Positions 26,668 through 37,278 are shown, counted from the stretch's first letter. The stretch is 38,011 nucleotides of DNA from Syntrophaceae bacterium (GCA_018056765.1 JAGPFA010000023.1:1-38011), one strand, 5' to 3'. Numbers and translations: made by a program. The notes: generated by a model not told the origin, from the sequence alone.

Positions 26668-27903
26668 ATGAGTTCTCAGGAAAAAGTTTTTGGAATGCCC
26701 GCCAAAAGCGGGAGATGGTTATTTGTGGTACTGGGGCTGATTATGAATGTGTGCCTCGGTGCCGTTTACGCCTACAGTATTTTTTTGGGACCGGTAAGGA
26801 ACGAATTTCCTGATATTTCCGCGTTCCAGGCGAACCTGCCTTTCATGGTTTTTCTTGCCTTTTTTGCCATCCTCATGTTCTTCGGCGGCCGGGTGATGGA
26901 AAAACTCGGACCGCGGAAACTGGGTATCATCGGTGGTATTATTGTCGGTTTGGGCTGGTTTCTGGCGGCATACGCGCCTAATATCTGGGTGCTGGTCTTG
27001 ACCTATGGCGTGATTGCCGGCTCAGGTGTCGGGTTGGTTTACGGCTGCCCGGTCACGATGGGTGCCAAATGGTTTCCGGATAAAAAAGGCCTCGCGGTGG
27101 GATTGATGTTGGCCGGTTTCGGCGGCTCGGCACTGATTACCGGAAAAATCGCCAATGCTCTTATTCCGGCATATGGACTTTCTTCTACATTCATGTATTT
27201 CGGTGTTGCCTTCGGCGTGATTCTGATTGTTTTGAGTCTGCCGTTTCGTTTCCCGGTGGCTGGCTGGACGCCGGAGGGATGGAAACCGGCGGCGGGCACT
27301 GTTGCCTCAACAGATTTCACACCGGGTGAAATGGTGAAAACCGGAACTTTCTGGGGATTGTTTCTGTGCTTTATCATCGGCGCCGTTGCCGGTTTGATGG
27401 CTATCGGTATCTCCAAACCGGTCGGAAACGAAATTATTAAAATTTCTGGAGAAACAGCCGCGACACTGGTCGGAGTGTTCGCCATATTCAATGCAGTCGG
27501 ACGGCCCCTGTTCGGTTTCCTGACGGATAAAATCACGCCCCGGAATGCCGCTGTGGTCAATCTTGTGATCATTCTTGCCGTGTCGCTGATTATGATCATG
27601 GCCAAAGAAGGAGACACGACACTCTACACCGCAAGTTTTATCGGTTTCTGGCTGTGTCTGGGCGGCTGGCTGGCAATCGCGCCGGCGGCGACGGCGACAT
27701 TTTTCGGGATGAAAAGTTATGCGCGCAATTACGGTGTGGTCTTTTTTGCCTATGGCATCGGGGCCATTGTCGGCGGCATCATCTCCGGGCAAGCCAAGGA
27801 CGTATTCGGGACCTACACTTACGCGTTTTATCCGACGGCCGCTCTGGCGTTGGTCGGGCTCATTTTGGCTATTTCTCTCTTGAAAACACCGTCAAAGGGT
27901 TGA
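26668..27903 (+). CDS. MFS transporter, oxalate/formate antiporter (OFA) family
   Basis: A 411-residue inner-membrane carrier with about 12 hydrophobic segments. The first segment GLIMNVCLGAVYAYSIF followed by LGPVRNEFP, plus GSGVGLVYGCPVTMGAKWFPDKKG and NAVGRPLFGFLTDKI, are hallmarks of the OFA group. Known members exchange oxalate and formate, but the family also moves other monocarboxylates, so the substrate is open. Formate or a short-chain carboxylate would suit a fermenting anaerobe. It has its own promoter and terminator and is therefore monocistronic; the convergent neighbour is the CoA-dehydratase-activase fusion. Confidence 0.88.
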   Translation: MSSQEKVFGMPAKSGRWLFVVLGLIMNVCLGAVYAYSIFLGPVRNEFPDISAFQANLPFMVFLAFFAILMFFGGRVMEKLGPRKLGIIGGIIVGLGWFLAAYAPNIWVLVLTYGVIAGSGVGLVYGCPVTMGAKWFPDKKGLAVGLMLAGFGGSALITGKIANALIPAYGLSSTFMYFGVAFGVILIVLSLPFRFPVAGWTPEGWKPAAGTVASTDFTPGEMVKTGTFWGLFLCFIIGAVAGLMAIGISKPVGNEIIKISGETAATLVGVFAIFNAVGRPLFGFLTDKITPRNAAVVNLVIILAVSLIMIMAKEGDTTLYTASFIGFWLCLGGWLAIAPAATATFFGMKSYARNYGVVFFAYGIGAIVGGIISGQAKDVFGTYTYAFYPTAALALVGLILAISLLKTPSKG

Positions 27904-27925
27904 GACGGATAATAAGTTGTAAATT

Positions 27926-27957
27926 AAAAAGCGGGCCGAAAGGCCCGCTTTTTTTTT
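27926..27957. terminator. Bidirectional intrinsic terminator
   Basis: A perfect AGCGGGCC-GAAA-GGCCCGCT hairpin (27930-27949) is flanked by five A residues on the left and a T-run on the right. It therefore terminates both the OFA gene and the convergent activase gene. The TAA stop of the activase (27958-27956) overlaps the end of the T-run. Confidence 0.92.
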
Positions 27958-30900
27958 AGCGGATAATTTTCCGGTCGACTGAGGCACGGGCCTCTTCACG
28001 GCGCTCCACCATGGAAAGCGGGTCATCTTTCCCCCGGAAGCGTTTGACGTTGAGCATGAATATTTCCAGATTGGAAAGCACGTTGGGAGGAAGGAGATTA
28101 CCGTCGATTTCTACAGAAATGGTCGGGTACTTCCTTTGGCGCGCCCACGGCGTGTAAATTCCCTCGATGACCCGGCCGATCAGACAGGCAAAAGGCGAAA
28201 TATTGACAATCCCGGAGTACCCGTCCATCATCGCCGTAGCCGCCACGCCGCTGGAGATGCAAATTTCTGAATGCAGCTCGTGGTTCACGAAATGGTTTTC
28301 TGTGTTCTTCATAATTTCCTTCATGTTGTGCGGGGTGCGCGGCACAAGATTCGTGGTGCTTAAAATATCACGCACTTCTTTTTCCACTTTTTTCTTGTAG
28401 ATATGTTCTATGTGCCAGCCGATCAGGTCTTTGAATTCATCTGTAAAAATACGCCTGTACCAGGGGGCCAGTTTCATCCTCTTTTTAAGTTCATAGTGCC
28501 GGACAAAATCACAGTAATAGAACCACTCGATGACATTGGCGACTTTGGCGACAATGCCGTGATGGCTAAACAGTTTAATGAGTTCCTCAACGGCAAAATC
28601 ATCGCGCCGGACATAGATTTCCCCTACGATCAGCACCTTCGGACAGTCCTCCAATTTGCGGGCCAGCGGGATGCTGGAAATCGTATCGGCAATGTCTTTG
28701 AGGACCGGCGAGACCTTTCTGATGTCATCTTCCGCCACTCCGAGCATTTTTTGCCACGCGTCGTCATATATCTCCATCGCCTTGACCGGATCGGAGGCGC
28801 AGGTCCGAAGTGATGTTTCCACATCTTTCATGTAGTCGCCGATTACCGCCGACCACCATGCGTATTTGGTGAATTCCGGTCCGAGTTCTGTGTAGGAGTT
28901 GTCCGAGTCCATGGTGAAGACCAGCACATTTTCCAGGCGCAGATCTTTGAAGAGATTCTCATAGAAGACAAAGTATTGACCTGTCCGGCAAGGACCGGTC
29001 GTTGTCGGTACAAACAGAATGTAAATCTCGTCTTTGCGGTACTTATCCGAGGACAGATACTGCAGGGCGCTGCCCAGGACGAGATGCGAAGGCAGACACT
29101 CCTTTCCCGAGGCGTGGTTGCGGGCCAGTTGCAGTGTGTAGATGTCCGGCACGGGCATGGTCTGGGCATTCACGCCCAAGCCGCGCAGCGAAGCGCCCAC
29201 CAGCTCCGCCGAAAGTCTGCCCATGTTTGACAGCAAAAGCACCACGCGGGGATTGTTCTTGATGGGGATTTTTTCGCCGGTAAAGACATTTTTCACATGG
29301 ATATCTTCGCCAGGGTTGTTGATGAAGCGCAGGCCGTTGTCGTATCGTTCTTCCTGGATGGCGGTGATCTTGGAGCGGTAGCCTTCAATGATGTCGAGAA
29401 AAGCCTCAATGCGTGTATCGACTCCTGCGTCCGCCGTATGTGAGTCCAGCTCCAGAATCAGGAAAGGCTTGGTGCCCATGATCCATTTCAGATAGTGCAG
29501 CATGAAGGAATCGGGCGCGCAGGAAAAATTGGAAATGAAGGTAACGAAAATATTGTCTTCGTCTTTGAGGATGGTGGCGGCTTTCATGTCCTGCTGCCCA
29601 TAGTACCAGTACATATTGGAGTAGATGACTTCATCGCCAAACGGAAGAATGTCAAATGGAATGACCGAATGGCCGCGCGAGGTGAATTTTCGGGGAATGC
29701 CCATGTTCGCGTCGGAGGTGAATGAATTGTACGGACGTCCCAGGAGAGCGATGACCGGCCTTTGGGCCTCTCTGGCCTCGGCGAGGGCCTCTTTGCCCAG
29801 AGCCGTGAATTTATCGAAGCATTCCATCTGTTTTTTATAGGCGGTATCGAACGCCTCCCGGGTTTCTTTTTCGCTGAAGCCCAGACGTGCGCCCAGAGCG
29901 ACGAAGTGCTCGGTGGCTTTTTCCAGCCCGTACATGAAACTGACCACCGGGGCGAGATACTTTTCTTCGGGGATTTCCGGAAACGCCATTTTTATATAAT
30001 AGGGAAGCCCCTGCGTGATGGGGCAGAAGCTTGCCGGCGCAATTTCTTCGTAGCTTTCCATGTCACGGAAATGCGGCAGGAAAATATAGTCTGTTTTACG
30101 GTTGATGATATCCTGCACAGCGCCATGCGCTATTTCCGCCGGGAAACAGTAATTGCTTTCCACGCGTGCCGTCCCTTCCGGCGAAATTTCACTGGAGACA
30201 AGTGTTTCTATGCCGAGTGTATGGAAAAACCAGGAATACAAAGGCCAGAGGGTATAGATGGAAAAGCAGCGGGGGATGCCGACGACAAAATCTCTCTTTT
30301 TGTTGAACGTCGCCGGATCCGGCGCGCATTGCCGGAAGAGGATGTCGTTGCGCCTCTCTATGTAGTCGGTTACTTCCTTTTCATCGAAATCTTTTTTCTT
30401 GCGGATATTGGCGTATTTGTTACAGCGGCCGCCGAACATGTATTTGTTGCCGTTGACATTGAGCACGCGGATTGGACAGAAATTGTCACAGGCTTTGCAC
30501 TGGAACTCCCTTTCATAAACGATTTCGGTGGCCAGAATTTGATCCAGGTCGTAGTTTTTTTTGGTCAGAAAGCCTTCTGCAGCTTTTTGGCCGGCCAGGA
30601 TGCCCACACCGAAACAACCCATCAGTTCCGGATCCGGCGGCACGAGAATATCCTTGTCCAGAAGCATGGCAAAAGCCAGGGGCACAGCCTTGTTTTTGGC
30701 GACGCCTCCCTGCAGGACAATGTTTTTGCCGATGGTCCTGTTGCCGACGACCCGGTTGAGATAATTGGACACGATTGAAGTGACGATGCCGGCGGTTATA
30801 TCCTCGCGCGAGGCCCCCTGCTGGATGGCGTTTCTGATATCGGAATTGATGAAAGCGGAGCAATGCTCGCCGAATTTCAGCGGCTCGGCGGCGGCCAGCG

Positions 30901-32266
30901 CAATATCGCCGATCAGATCGGCGCGGGCGATGTTGAGGTCTCCCTGAGCCGATTCTTCCAGAAAAGAACCGGTGCCGGCCGAACAGGCCTCATTCATGGC
31001 GTAATCGATCGGCACCTTGTTTTTGAGTGAAACATATTTGGCGTCCTGGCCGCCAATTTCAAAAATTGTGTCGATATCATCGCGGTAAAACGTTGTGCCG
31101 ACGGCGTGAGCGATGATTTCATTATAGACGCCGGGTGTTTCCAGAAAGACGCCCAGGATTTCCCTCGATGACCCGGTGGTGGCGGCAAGAGTGATGCTGA
31201 TTTTTTCGTCGCCGATGTCGTCGCAGATCTGTTTTTTAATTTCCGTTATGCAATTTTTGAGAGCTTTCACCGGATCTCCGTGTGTGCGGCCGTAAAAGGA
31301 GGCGGTGATCTCATTTGTTTCAATATCGATCAGGCAGGCTTTGGTGGTTGTGGAACCGCCGTCGACGCCCAGGATGTATTCACGGCCGGCGACGACCTTC
31401 GCCTTGCGTGAAGGCAGATACGTTACCTTGCCTTCGGCGCTTTTCAGGCTTTTGAATCTTTTGAATTGAACCTGTCTGCTTTTGAATAAATTGTGCAGGT
31501 CGGGCATGGGGCTTCCGGATTTCGCGGCCATCAGCGCCGCTCCGTATGCCTCGAAGTATGGCGCCTGCGGAGGCACAATAAATTCAACTTCGGGCATGCG
31601 CTCCTTCAGGAAGCGTAAAAGATGCCTGTTTTGCGTCACGCCGCCTGCCAGCATGACTTTACCCTTTTCAATTCTTGCCCTTTTGAGGAAATCAGCGACT
31701 TTAACGGCCATCACGTCACTGAGCGACAGGACAATGTCGCCGGTCGAAGCCTCTCTCTTGTTGAGACGATGTGTGCAGTCGCTTTTCATGAACACGGAGC
31801 AGCGGGAAGAGAGCTTGAAGACGCGGCATTCATCGGAGATATCGTCTGCGTCTACAAGCTTCATATTCATCCTGGCCAGCTGCTGTTTGAAGAATTCTCC
31901 TGTGCCGGAGGCACATTTATTTCCCGAGAAGCTGGTGATGATTTTTTTATGCTCGTCCAGGGTATATACAATAAGGTCTTCGCCGCCCAGAGAAACCAGC
32001 GCGTCAACCTTCTGGCCGATTTCCTGCAGAGCTTCTTCGATACACAGAGGCTCGATGACGCTGTTGATGTTTAACAGATGGCGGCCTTCCGTGCCTGTGG
32101 CCATTGCCGGAATATCCGGTGGCACTTCACGTCCGGAAAGAATTTTTCTGAGGGTTTCAAGGAAATTTCCTTCGTGCGGCTCGACGGCGTACCATAAAAT
32201 GTTTTTTCCTTTCAAGAGGGCTGCCTTGACATTGGAGGAGCCGATATTGATTCCCAGAGCGTGCAT
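27956..32266 (-). CDS. Double-ASKHA CoA-dehydratase activase fused to dehydratase-like domains
   Basis: A 1436-residue protein of the BadF/BcrA/HgdC-activase superfamily. Domain order: ASKHA ATPase 1 (1-250) with cluster cysteines C118 (NKCASGTGEF) and C156; ASKHA ATPase 2 (295-565) with DGGSTTTKA, GGQDAKY, C428 (ACSAGTGSF) and C469 (EHCSAF); a Cys-rich linker (C590, C593, C597, C615); a DUF2229-like region (about 655-900); and an HgdB-like C-terminal half with candidate cluster cysteines C916, C1057, C1093 and C1361. Activases of this family use ATP to push single low-potential electrons into an Fe-S partner, which reduces or dehydrates CoA thioesters; here donor and acceptor parts lie on one chain. 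Substrate unknown. AAGGGAG precedes ATG 32266. Monocistronic. Confidence 0.88.
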   Translation of the reverse strand: MHALGINIGSSNVKAALLKGKNILWYAVEPHEGNFLETLRKILSGREVPPDIPAMATGTEGRHLLNINSVIEPLCIEEALQEIGQKVDALVSLGGEDLIVYTLDEHKKIITSFSGNKCASGTGEFFKQQLARMNMKLVDADDISDECRVFKLSSRCSVFMKSDCTHRLNKREASTGDIVLSLSDVMAVKVADFLKRARIEKGKVMLAGGVTQNRHLLRFLKERMPEVEFIVPPQAPYFEAYGAALMAAKSGSPMPDLHNLFKSRQVQFKRFKSLKSAEGKVTYLPSRKAKVVAGREYILGVDGGSTTTKACLIDIETNEITASFYGRTHGDPVKALKNCITEIKKQICDDIGDEKISITLAATTGSSREILGVFLETPGVYNEIIAHAVGTTFYRDDIDTIFEIGGQDAKYVSLKNKVPIDYAMNEACSAGTGSFLEESAQGDLNIARADLIGDIALAAAEPLKFGEHCSAFINSDIRNAIQQGASREDITAGIVTSIVSNYLNRVVGNRTIGKNIVLQGGVAKNKAVPLAFAMLLDKDILVPPDPELMGCFGVGILAGQKAAEGFLTKKNYDLDQILATEIVYEREFQCKACDNFCPIRVLNVNGNKYMFGGRCNKYANIRKKKDFDEKEVTDYIERRNDILFRQCAPDPATFNKKRDFVVGIPRCFSIYTLWPLYSWFFHTLGIETLVSSEISPEGTARVESNYCFPAEIAHGAVQDIINRKTDYIFLPHFRDMESYEEIAPASFCPITQGLPYYIKMAFPEIPEEKYLAPVVSFMYGLEKATEHFVALGARLGFSEKETREAFDTAYKKQMECFDKFTALGKEALAEAREAQRPVIALLGRPYNSFTSDANMGIPRKFTSRGHSVIPFDILPFGDEVIYSNMYWYYGQQDMKAATILKDEDNIFVTFISNFSCAPDSFMLHYLKWIMGTKPFLILELDSHTADAGVDTRIEAFLDIIEGYRSKITAIQEERYDNGLRFINNPGEDIHVKNVFTGEKIPIKNNPRVVLLLSNMGRLSAELVGASLRGLGVNAQTMPVPDIYTLQLARNHASGKECLPSHLVLGSALQYLSSDKYRKDEIYILFVPTTTGPCRTGQYFVFYENLFKDLRLENVLVFTMDSDNSYTELGPEFTKYAWWSAVIGDYMKDVETSLRTCASDPVKAMEIYDDAWQKMLGVAEDDIRKVSPVLKDIADTISSIPLARKLEDCPKVLIVGEIYVRRDDFAVEELIKLFSHHGIVAKVANVIEWFYYCDFVRHYELKKRMKLAPWYRRIFTDEFKDLIGWHIEHIYKKKVEKEVRDILSTTNLVPRTPHNMKEIMKNTENHFVNHELHSEICISSGVAATAMMDGYSGIVNISPFACLIGRVIEGIYTPWARQRKYPTISVEIDGNLLPPNVLSNLEIFMLNVKRFRGKDDPLSMVERREEARASVDRKIIR

Positions 32267-32368
32267 AAAATCTCCCTTTGATAATAATCCCTGTGGTCAA
32301 TATTACGAATCAATCGTATCGTCAAGCATCAGATGGTTTTTGCTTTGTCGCGCGCTTTGGCACGGGCC

Positions 32369-32404
32369 AAAAAAAGCAGCTGACGGCGCACGCTGTCAGC
32401 TGCT
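32369..32404 (-). terminator. Intrinsic terminator of the atpZIB operon
   Basis: On the minus strand AGCAGCTGAC (32404-32395) pairs perfectly with GTCAGCTGCT (32384-32375), followed by a run of T residues (to 32369). It ends the transcript 61 bases after atpB. Confidence 0.88.
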
Positions 32405-32465
32405 CTGATTGTTTACAGTTTTACCGCCCCGATACGTTACGTTGAGCGGCAACCATGATGAGCAA

Positions 32466-33137
32466 TTAATGACCCTCCTCCATCGCGCCGCCGATATACA
32501 TCATGGCCAGGAGCATGAAAACCAGCGCCTGTACTATGGATGTAAAAATCATCAGAACCATAATGGGCAGTGGCACCAGGAACGGCACCAGCATCAGCAC
32601 GACCAGCAAAACGATATCCTCGCCGGCGATGTTTCCGAACAACCGGAAAGTCAGAGACAAGGGCCGCGACAGATGGCTGATAACCTCAATGGGCAGCATC
32701 AGCGGAATGAGCCACCAGACCGGGCCTAAAAACTGCTTTATGTATTTGAAGCCATGCGTAAAGATTCCAACGACATGCGTGGAGAAAAATACGACCAGCG
32801 CCATGGCCAGGTTGGTGTTGATATTGGCGGTCGGCGGCTCGAAGCCGGGAATGATGCCAATGAGGTTACACACCAGAATGAAGATGAACAAAGTGGCGAT
32901 GAGCGGGAAAAATTTTCTGCCATGCTCCCCCATAGTTTCGACCAGCTGCCCGTGCAGCCCGCCGACGACGACCTCCATGAAATTTTGCATGCCGCCGGGG
33001 TAAACGTTGAGTCTTCGTGTGGCCAGAAATGAAGCCACGGCAAGTATCAGTACGACAAACAGTGTGTTGAAAACGATGGTCATATTGATGCCCAGATCAC
33101 GAAAAAGATCTGTGTGGAAGAATATTAATTGTTCCAT
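32466..33137 (-). CDS. atpB: F-type ATP synthase subunit a
   Basis: Membrane subunit a of the Fo motor, which forms the ion half-channels beside the c-ring. The 223-residue protein is strongly hydrophobic, with the essential arginine R165 in SLTFRLFGN and a polar final helix [11 protein letters not shown]. The ribosome-binding site GAGGAGG lies inside the end of atpI, about 14 bases before the ATG, which is long. Preceded by atpI and followed by a strong terminator. The usual next gene, atpE (subunit c), is missing here. Confidence 0.95.
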   Translation of the reverse strand: MEQLIFFHTDLFRDLGINMTIVFNTLFVVLILAVASFLATRRLNVYPGGMQNFMEVVVGGLHGQLVETMGEHGRKFFPLIATLFIFILVCNLIGIIPGFEPPTANINTNLAMALVVFFSTHVVGIFTHGFKYIKQFLGPVWWLIPLMLPIEVISHLSRPLSLTFRLFGNIAGEDIVLLVVLMLVPFLVPLPIMVLMIFTSIVQALVFMLLAMMYIGGAMEEGH

Positions 33138-33143
33138 TCGTTT

Positions 33144-33539
33144 TTAACTAACCTCCTCACTAAAGTTTTTTTTTGCCAGGGCAGTGAGCATGGTGAAAAC
33201 CATGTTGAGCACCACCACGGAAAGACCGATGAGCAAACCGACAACGTTGACCGTGTTCGTGGAGATAAGGAAAAACAAAACAACGGCGGTCAGCGCCAGA
33301 CGCAGATAATACTTGACCATGACAGGCAGCTTCACATTTCCGGATTGTTTTCTGAAAAGCCCCTTCAATCCCATTTCCATGCCGTGGAAATTAAGAATAC
33401 TGATAAAACCGCCCAGCAGGACGCCAAGATAGAAGGCAGGAGCGGTAAAAATAAAAGACACAAAGAAAAGGACCGCCAGAATAATCCAGTTGGTGATTTC
33501 AAGTCTTTTTTGGAGCGGGTCTTTGACGATGGGATTCAC
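33144..33539 (-). CDS. atpI: ATP synthase subunit I
   Basis: Small membrane protein of the ATP-synt_I family, with about four hydrophobic segments in 131 residues; known relatives help assemble the c-ring. The start is a GTG at 33539 (read as M in MNPIVKDPLQKRLEI), overlapping atpZ by 41 bases; no later start fits before the first membrane segment. Its TAA is six bases before the atpB ATG. Sequence similarity within this family is low, so the call rests partly on position between atpZ and atpB. Confidence 0.8.
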   Translation of the reverse strand: MNPIVKDPLQKRLEITNWIILAVLFFVSFIFTAPAFYLGVLLGGFISILNFHGMEMGLKGLFRKQSGNVKLPVMVKYYLRLALTAVVLFFLISTNTVNVVGLLIGLSVVVLNMVFTMLTALAKKNFSEEVS

Positions 33540-33783
33540 TTTTTAAACTCTTGATGACGGTTTCTTCATCCTTGAAGTTTTTCTTAATTAAAACATAAAC
33601 ATTGCGGAATCCGGCGGAAATTCCAATCAGCAGGAAAGTGATGGTAAAGACGTAGCCGGAATCAAATTTCCGATCCAGATAATTTCCTAAGAGAAGGCAG
33701 CCGAAAATCGCCAGAACCATGGCGATTCCGATACTGCTGGCAAAAGCCATCTGGATGGTCAGCTTTTTTGTTTCACTATCCAT
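33499..33783 (-). CDS. atpZ: AtpZ/AtpI-type ATP synthase accessory protein
   Basis: A 94-residue protein with two membrane segments (MAFASSIGIAMVLAIFGCLLLG and VFTITFLLIGISAG regions) joined by the short loop NYLDRKFDSG. This matches the ATPase_gene1/AtpZ family, which sits at the head of many atp operons and has been linked to c-ring assembly or Mg2+ supply. The ATG at 33783 is preceded by AAGGAG at 11 bases. First gene of atpZ-atpI-atpB, starting 60 bases after fcl in the same direction. Confidence 0.85.
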   Translation of the reverse strand: MDSETKKLTIQMAFASSIGIAMVLAIFGCLLLGNYLDRKFDSGYVFTITFLLIGISAGFRNVYVLIKKNFKDEETVIKSLKSESHRQRPAPKKT

Positions 33784-33843
33784 TCAGTGAGCCGCTCCTT
33801 AACATTTGCCGCGGGCAAAGTCAATAAAAAACATGACTGACGT

Positions 33844-34809
<966 letters not shown>

Positions 34810-34820
34810 TTAAATGGGGT

Positions 34821-35852
34821 TTAGCCTATTCTTTCGGAATTGGTGTGAGAAAAGCCTGCATCCCTAAGGGTTTTTTCTTTTCTGGCCAGCTCCAGATCCG
34901 CCGCGATCATCATATCGATGAGCTCGTCAAAAGAAACTTTCGGCCGCCAGTTGAGGGCTTTTCGCGCTTTGGAAGAGTCGCCCAGAAGGACATCGACCTC
35001 CGTGGGGCGGAAATAGCGCGCATCGACCTCCACATGAGCGGCATAATCCAGTCCGAGTTTACTGAAGACTTTTTGGGCAAATTCACGCACCGAGTGGGTC
35101 TCGCCGGTGGCGATGACGTAGTCGTCGGGCCTGTCCTGCTGGAGCATCAGCCACATTGCTTCCACGAAGTCGCCGGCAAAGCCCCAGTCACGTTTGGCCT
35201 CCAGATTGCCCAAATAAAGCTTGTCTTTGAGTCCCAGTTTGATTTGCGTTGCCGTGCGGGTGATTTTTCGCGTGACGAATGTTTCGCCGCGACGGGGAGA
35301 TTCATGGTTGAACAAAATTCCGTTGGTGGCAAAAATACCGTAGGCGTCTCGGTAATTACGCACGATGTGATAGGCGTAAACCTTGGCCGCTGCATAGGGG
35401 CTGCGCGGCTGAAACAGAGTTTGTTCATGCTGCGGGGGCGGTGCCGCTCCGAACATCTCACTGGAAGAGGCCTGGTAAAATTTTGTCTTGATGCCTGTTT
35501 TCCGGATGGCCTCCAGAATTCTGAGAGTGCCCAGGCCTGTGATATCACTTGTGTATTCCGGCATGTCAAAACTCACCCGTACATGGCTTTGCGCCCCCAG
35601 ATGGTAGATTTCGTCAGGGGCGATGGAGGAGAGCAGATCCATGAGCTGACCGGAGACGCTAAGATCGCCGTAATGTAAAAACAGTCTGGCCTGGGGGTCG
35701 TGAAAGTCACGGTAAAGATGGTCAATGCGGTCTGTGTTGAATGTGCTGGAGCGGCGGATCAGTCCGTGCACCTCGTATCCCTTATCCAGAAGAAATTCAG
35801 CCAGATAGGAACCATCCTGCCCTGTAATGCCTGTAATCAGTGCTTTTTTCAT
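34821..35852 (-). CDS. gmd: GDP-mannose 4,6-dehydratase
   Basis: Gmd converts GDP-D-mannose to GDP-4-keto-6-deoxy-D-mannose, the branch point for GDP-fucose and GDP-rhamnose. The 343-residue SDR enzyme has [15 protein letters not shown] at the N-terminus, [25 protein letters not shown], the SSSEMFG active-site loop, SPYAAAK with the catalytic tyrosine and lysine, and [14 protein letters not shown]. The C-terminal motif [13 protein letters not shown] is also typical. It follows the UDP-sugar dehydrogenase by 24 bases and precedes fcl, so fucose-containing surface glycan is the likely end use. Confidence 0.96.
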   Translation of the reverse strand: MKKALITGITGQDGSYLAEFLLDKGYEVHGLIRRSSTFNTDRIDHLYRDFHDPQARLFLHYGDLSVSGQLMDLLSSIAPDEIYHLGAQSHVRVSFDMPEYTSDITGLGTLRILEAIRKTGIKTKFYQASSSEMFGAAPPPQHEQTLFQPRSPYAAAKVYAYHIVRNYRDAYGIFATNGILFNHESPRRGETFVTRKITRTATQIKLGLKDKLYLGNLEAKRDWGFAGDFVEAMWLMLQQDRPDDYVIATGETHSVREFAQKVFSKLGLDYAAHVEVDARYFRPTEVDVLLGDSSKARKALNWRPKVSFDELIDMMIAADLELARKEKTLRDAGFSHTNSERIG

Positions 35853-35876
35853 CGTAAATTTTCCTTTTGCGGGACC

Positions 35877-37196
35877 TTACAGCCGCCAGTAGTTAATCCC
35901 CAGTTTCCGGGCCGCAGCAGGCTGGAAAAGACCTTTGATGTCCAGCAGGATCGGCTTTTCTTTTTTGCACAGGGAGGCAATCTTTTCCATGCCCATCGAA
36001 ACATACTTATCATGGGCGACAGCCAGGATGACCGCGTCCATCTCTTTAATCTGGTTCAGAGCCACCGGATTGATGCCGCATAACTGACGAGCTTCTTCGG
36101 GCAGAGCCAGCGGGTCATGTGCAACTACATTGACGCCGTAGTCCCGTAATTCTTCGATAATGTCCACGACACGGGTGTTTCGCAGATCCGGAACATTTTC
36201 CTTGAAGGAAAGACCCAGGATAGCCACCTGAGCGTTTTTCACCTGCACGTCGGCCGCGATGAGTGTTTTGACGGTGCGCTGGGCGACATACTTGCCCATA
36301 TTGTCATTTATCCTGCGGCCGGCCAGGATGACCTCGGGACGATAGCCGATACTTTCCGCCTTGTAGGTAAGGTAGTAGGGGTCGACACCGATACAATGAC
36401 CTCCGACCAGCCCCGGCCGGAAATTGAGAAAATTCCATTTGGTGCCGGCCGCCTCGAGCACTTCCAGCGTGTCGATGCCCATTTTGTTGAAAATGATGGC
36501 CAGTTCGTTCATCAGTGCGATGTTGATGTCGCGCTGGGTGTTTTCGATGACCTTGGCCGCTTCCGCCACTTTAATCGATGACGTCCGGTGCAGTCCCACT
36601 TTGACGACCGCACTGTAGATGCCTTCGAGCAGATCCAGTGTGGCCGGATCCGAGGCGGAAATGATTTTTATTGTGTTGCTTACCGTGTGGACTTTGTCAC
36701 CGGGATTGATTCGTTCCGGGGAGTAACCGATGGTAAAATCTTTGCCGAATTTCAGCTTTGATTCCCGCTCGAGAATCGGCACGCAGACATCTTCGGTCAC
36801 ACCGGGATATACGGTTGACTCGTAAACCACACATGAGCCTGCTTTCATGTGTCTGCCGATCATTGTGGAGGCATTTTCTATGGCACTCAAATCCGGCACG
36901 TGAAAGTGGTCGACCGGCGTGGGCACGGCGACAATAAATAGTTTACAGGAAGCCAGGTCCGAAGGTTTGGAGGTGAAGTGGATTTTGGCCTTTTTTAATT
37001 CGGCATCGGTCAATTCCATGGTGCGGTCATGACCTTTTTTCAGCTCGGCAACGTTGGCCTGGCTGATATCGAAGCCGACCACCGTGAAGTGCCGCGACAG
37101 ATGGGCCGCCAGCGGCAGGCCGACATATCCCAGACCGACAATGGCGATTTTATTTTTTCCTGCGTAAAATGATTGAGCGCTCAGAGCTGTTTTCAT
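35877..37196 (-). CDS. UDP-sugar 6-dehydrogenase, TviB/WbpO-like
   Basis: Oxidises the C6 alcohol of a UDP-hexose twice with NAD+ to give a UDP-uronic acid. The 439-residue product has GLGYVGLPLA (residues 21-30), ESTVYPGVTE, the substrate-binding lysine K215 in AKVIENTQRD, and the catalytic cysteine C268 in GGHCIGVDPYYL. The sequence fits the UDP-N-acetyl-hexosaminuronic acid group (TviB, WbpO, WbpA) better than UDP-glucose dehydrogenase Ugd, so a UDP-GlcNAcA or UDP-GalNAcA product is likely; the exact sugar is inference. ATG 37196 has AAGGA upstream. It probably shares a transcript with gmd and fcl. Confidence 0.88.
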   Translation of the reverse strand: MKTALSAQSFYAGKNKIAIVGLGYVGLPLAAHLSRHFTVVGFDISQANVAELKKGHDRTMELTDAELKKAKIHFTSKPSDLASCKLFIVAVPTPVDHFHVPDLSAIENASTMIGRHMKAGSCVVYESTVYPGVTEDVCVPILERESKLKFGKDFTIGYSPERINPGDKVHTVSNTIKIISASDPATLDLLEGIYSAVVKVGLHRTSSIKVAEAAKVIENTQRDINIALMNELAIIFNKMGIDTLEVLEAAGTKWNFLNFRPGLVGGHCIGVDPYYLTYKAESIGYRPEVILAGRRINDNMGKYVAQRTVKTLIAADVQVKNAQVAILGLSFKENVPDLRNTRVVDIIEELRDYGVNVVAHDPLALPEEARQLCGINPVALNQIKEMDAVILAVAHDKYVSMGMEKIASLCKKEKPILLDIKGLFQPAAARKLGINYWRL

Positions 37197-37241
37197 ACAA
37201 AGAAGTCCTTTGTGGAGTATTTAAAATCGTGTAAGCAAGGC

Positions 37242-37270
37242 TTATTACATCATCGGCCAATCCATGTCAA
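37242..37270 (-). promoter_or_regulatory. Possible promoter of the nucleotide-sugar genes
   Basis: A consensus -35 TTGACA (37270-37265, minus strand) lies between hemL and the UDP-sugar dehydrogenase gene. The -10 region about 16-17 bases on is poor (TAATAA or AATAAG), so this is tentative. Confidence 0.3.
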
Positions 37271-37278
37271 TGAGATGG

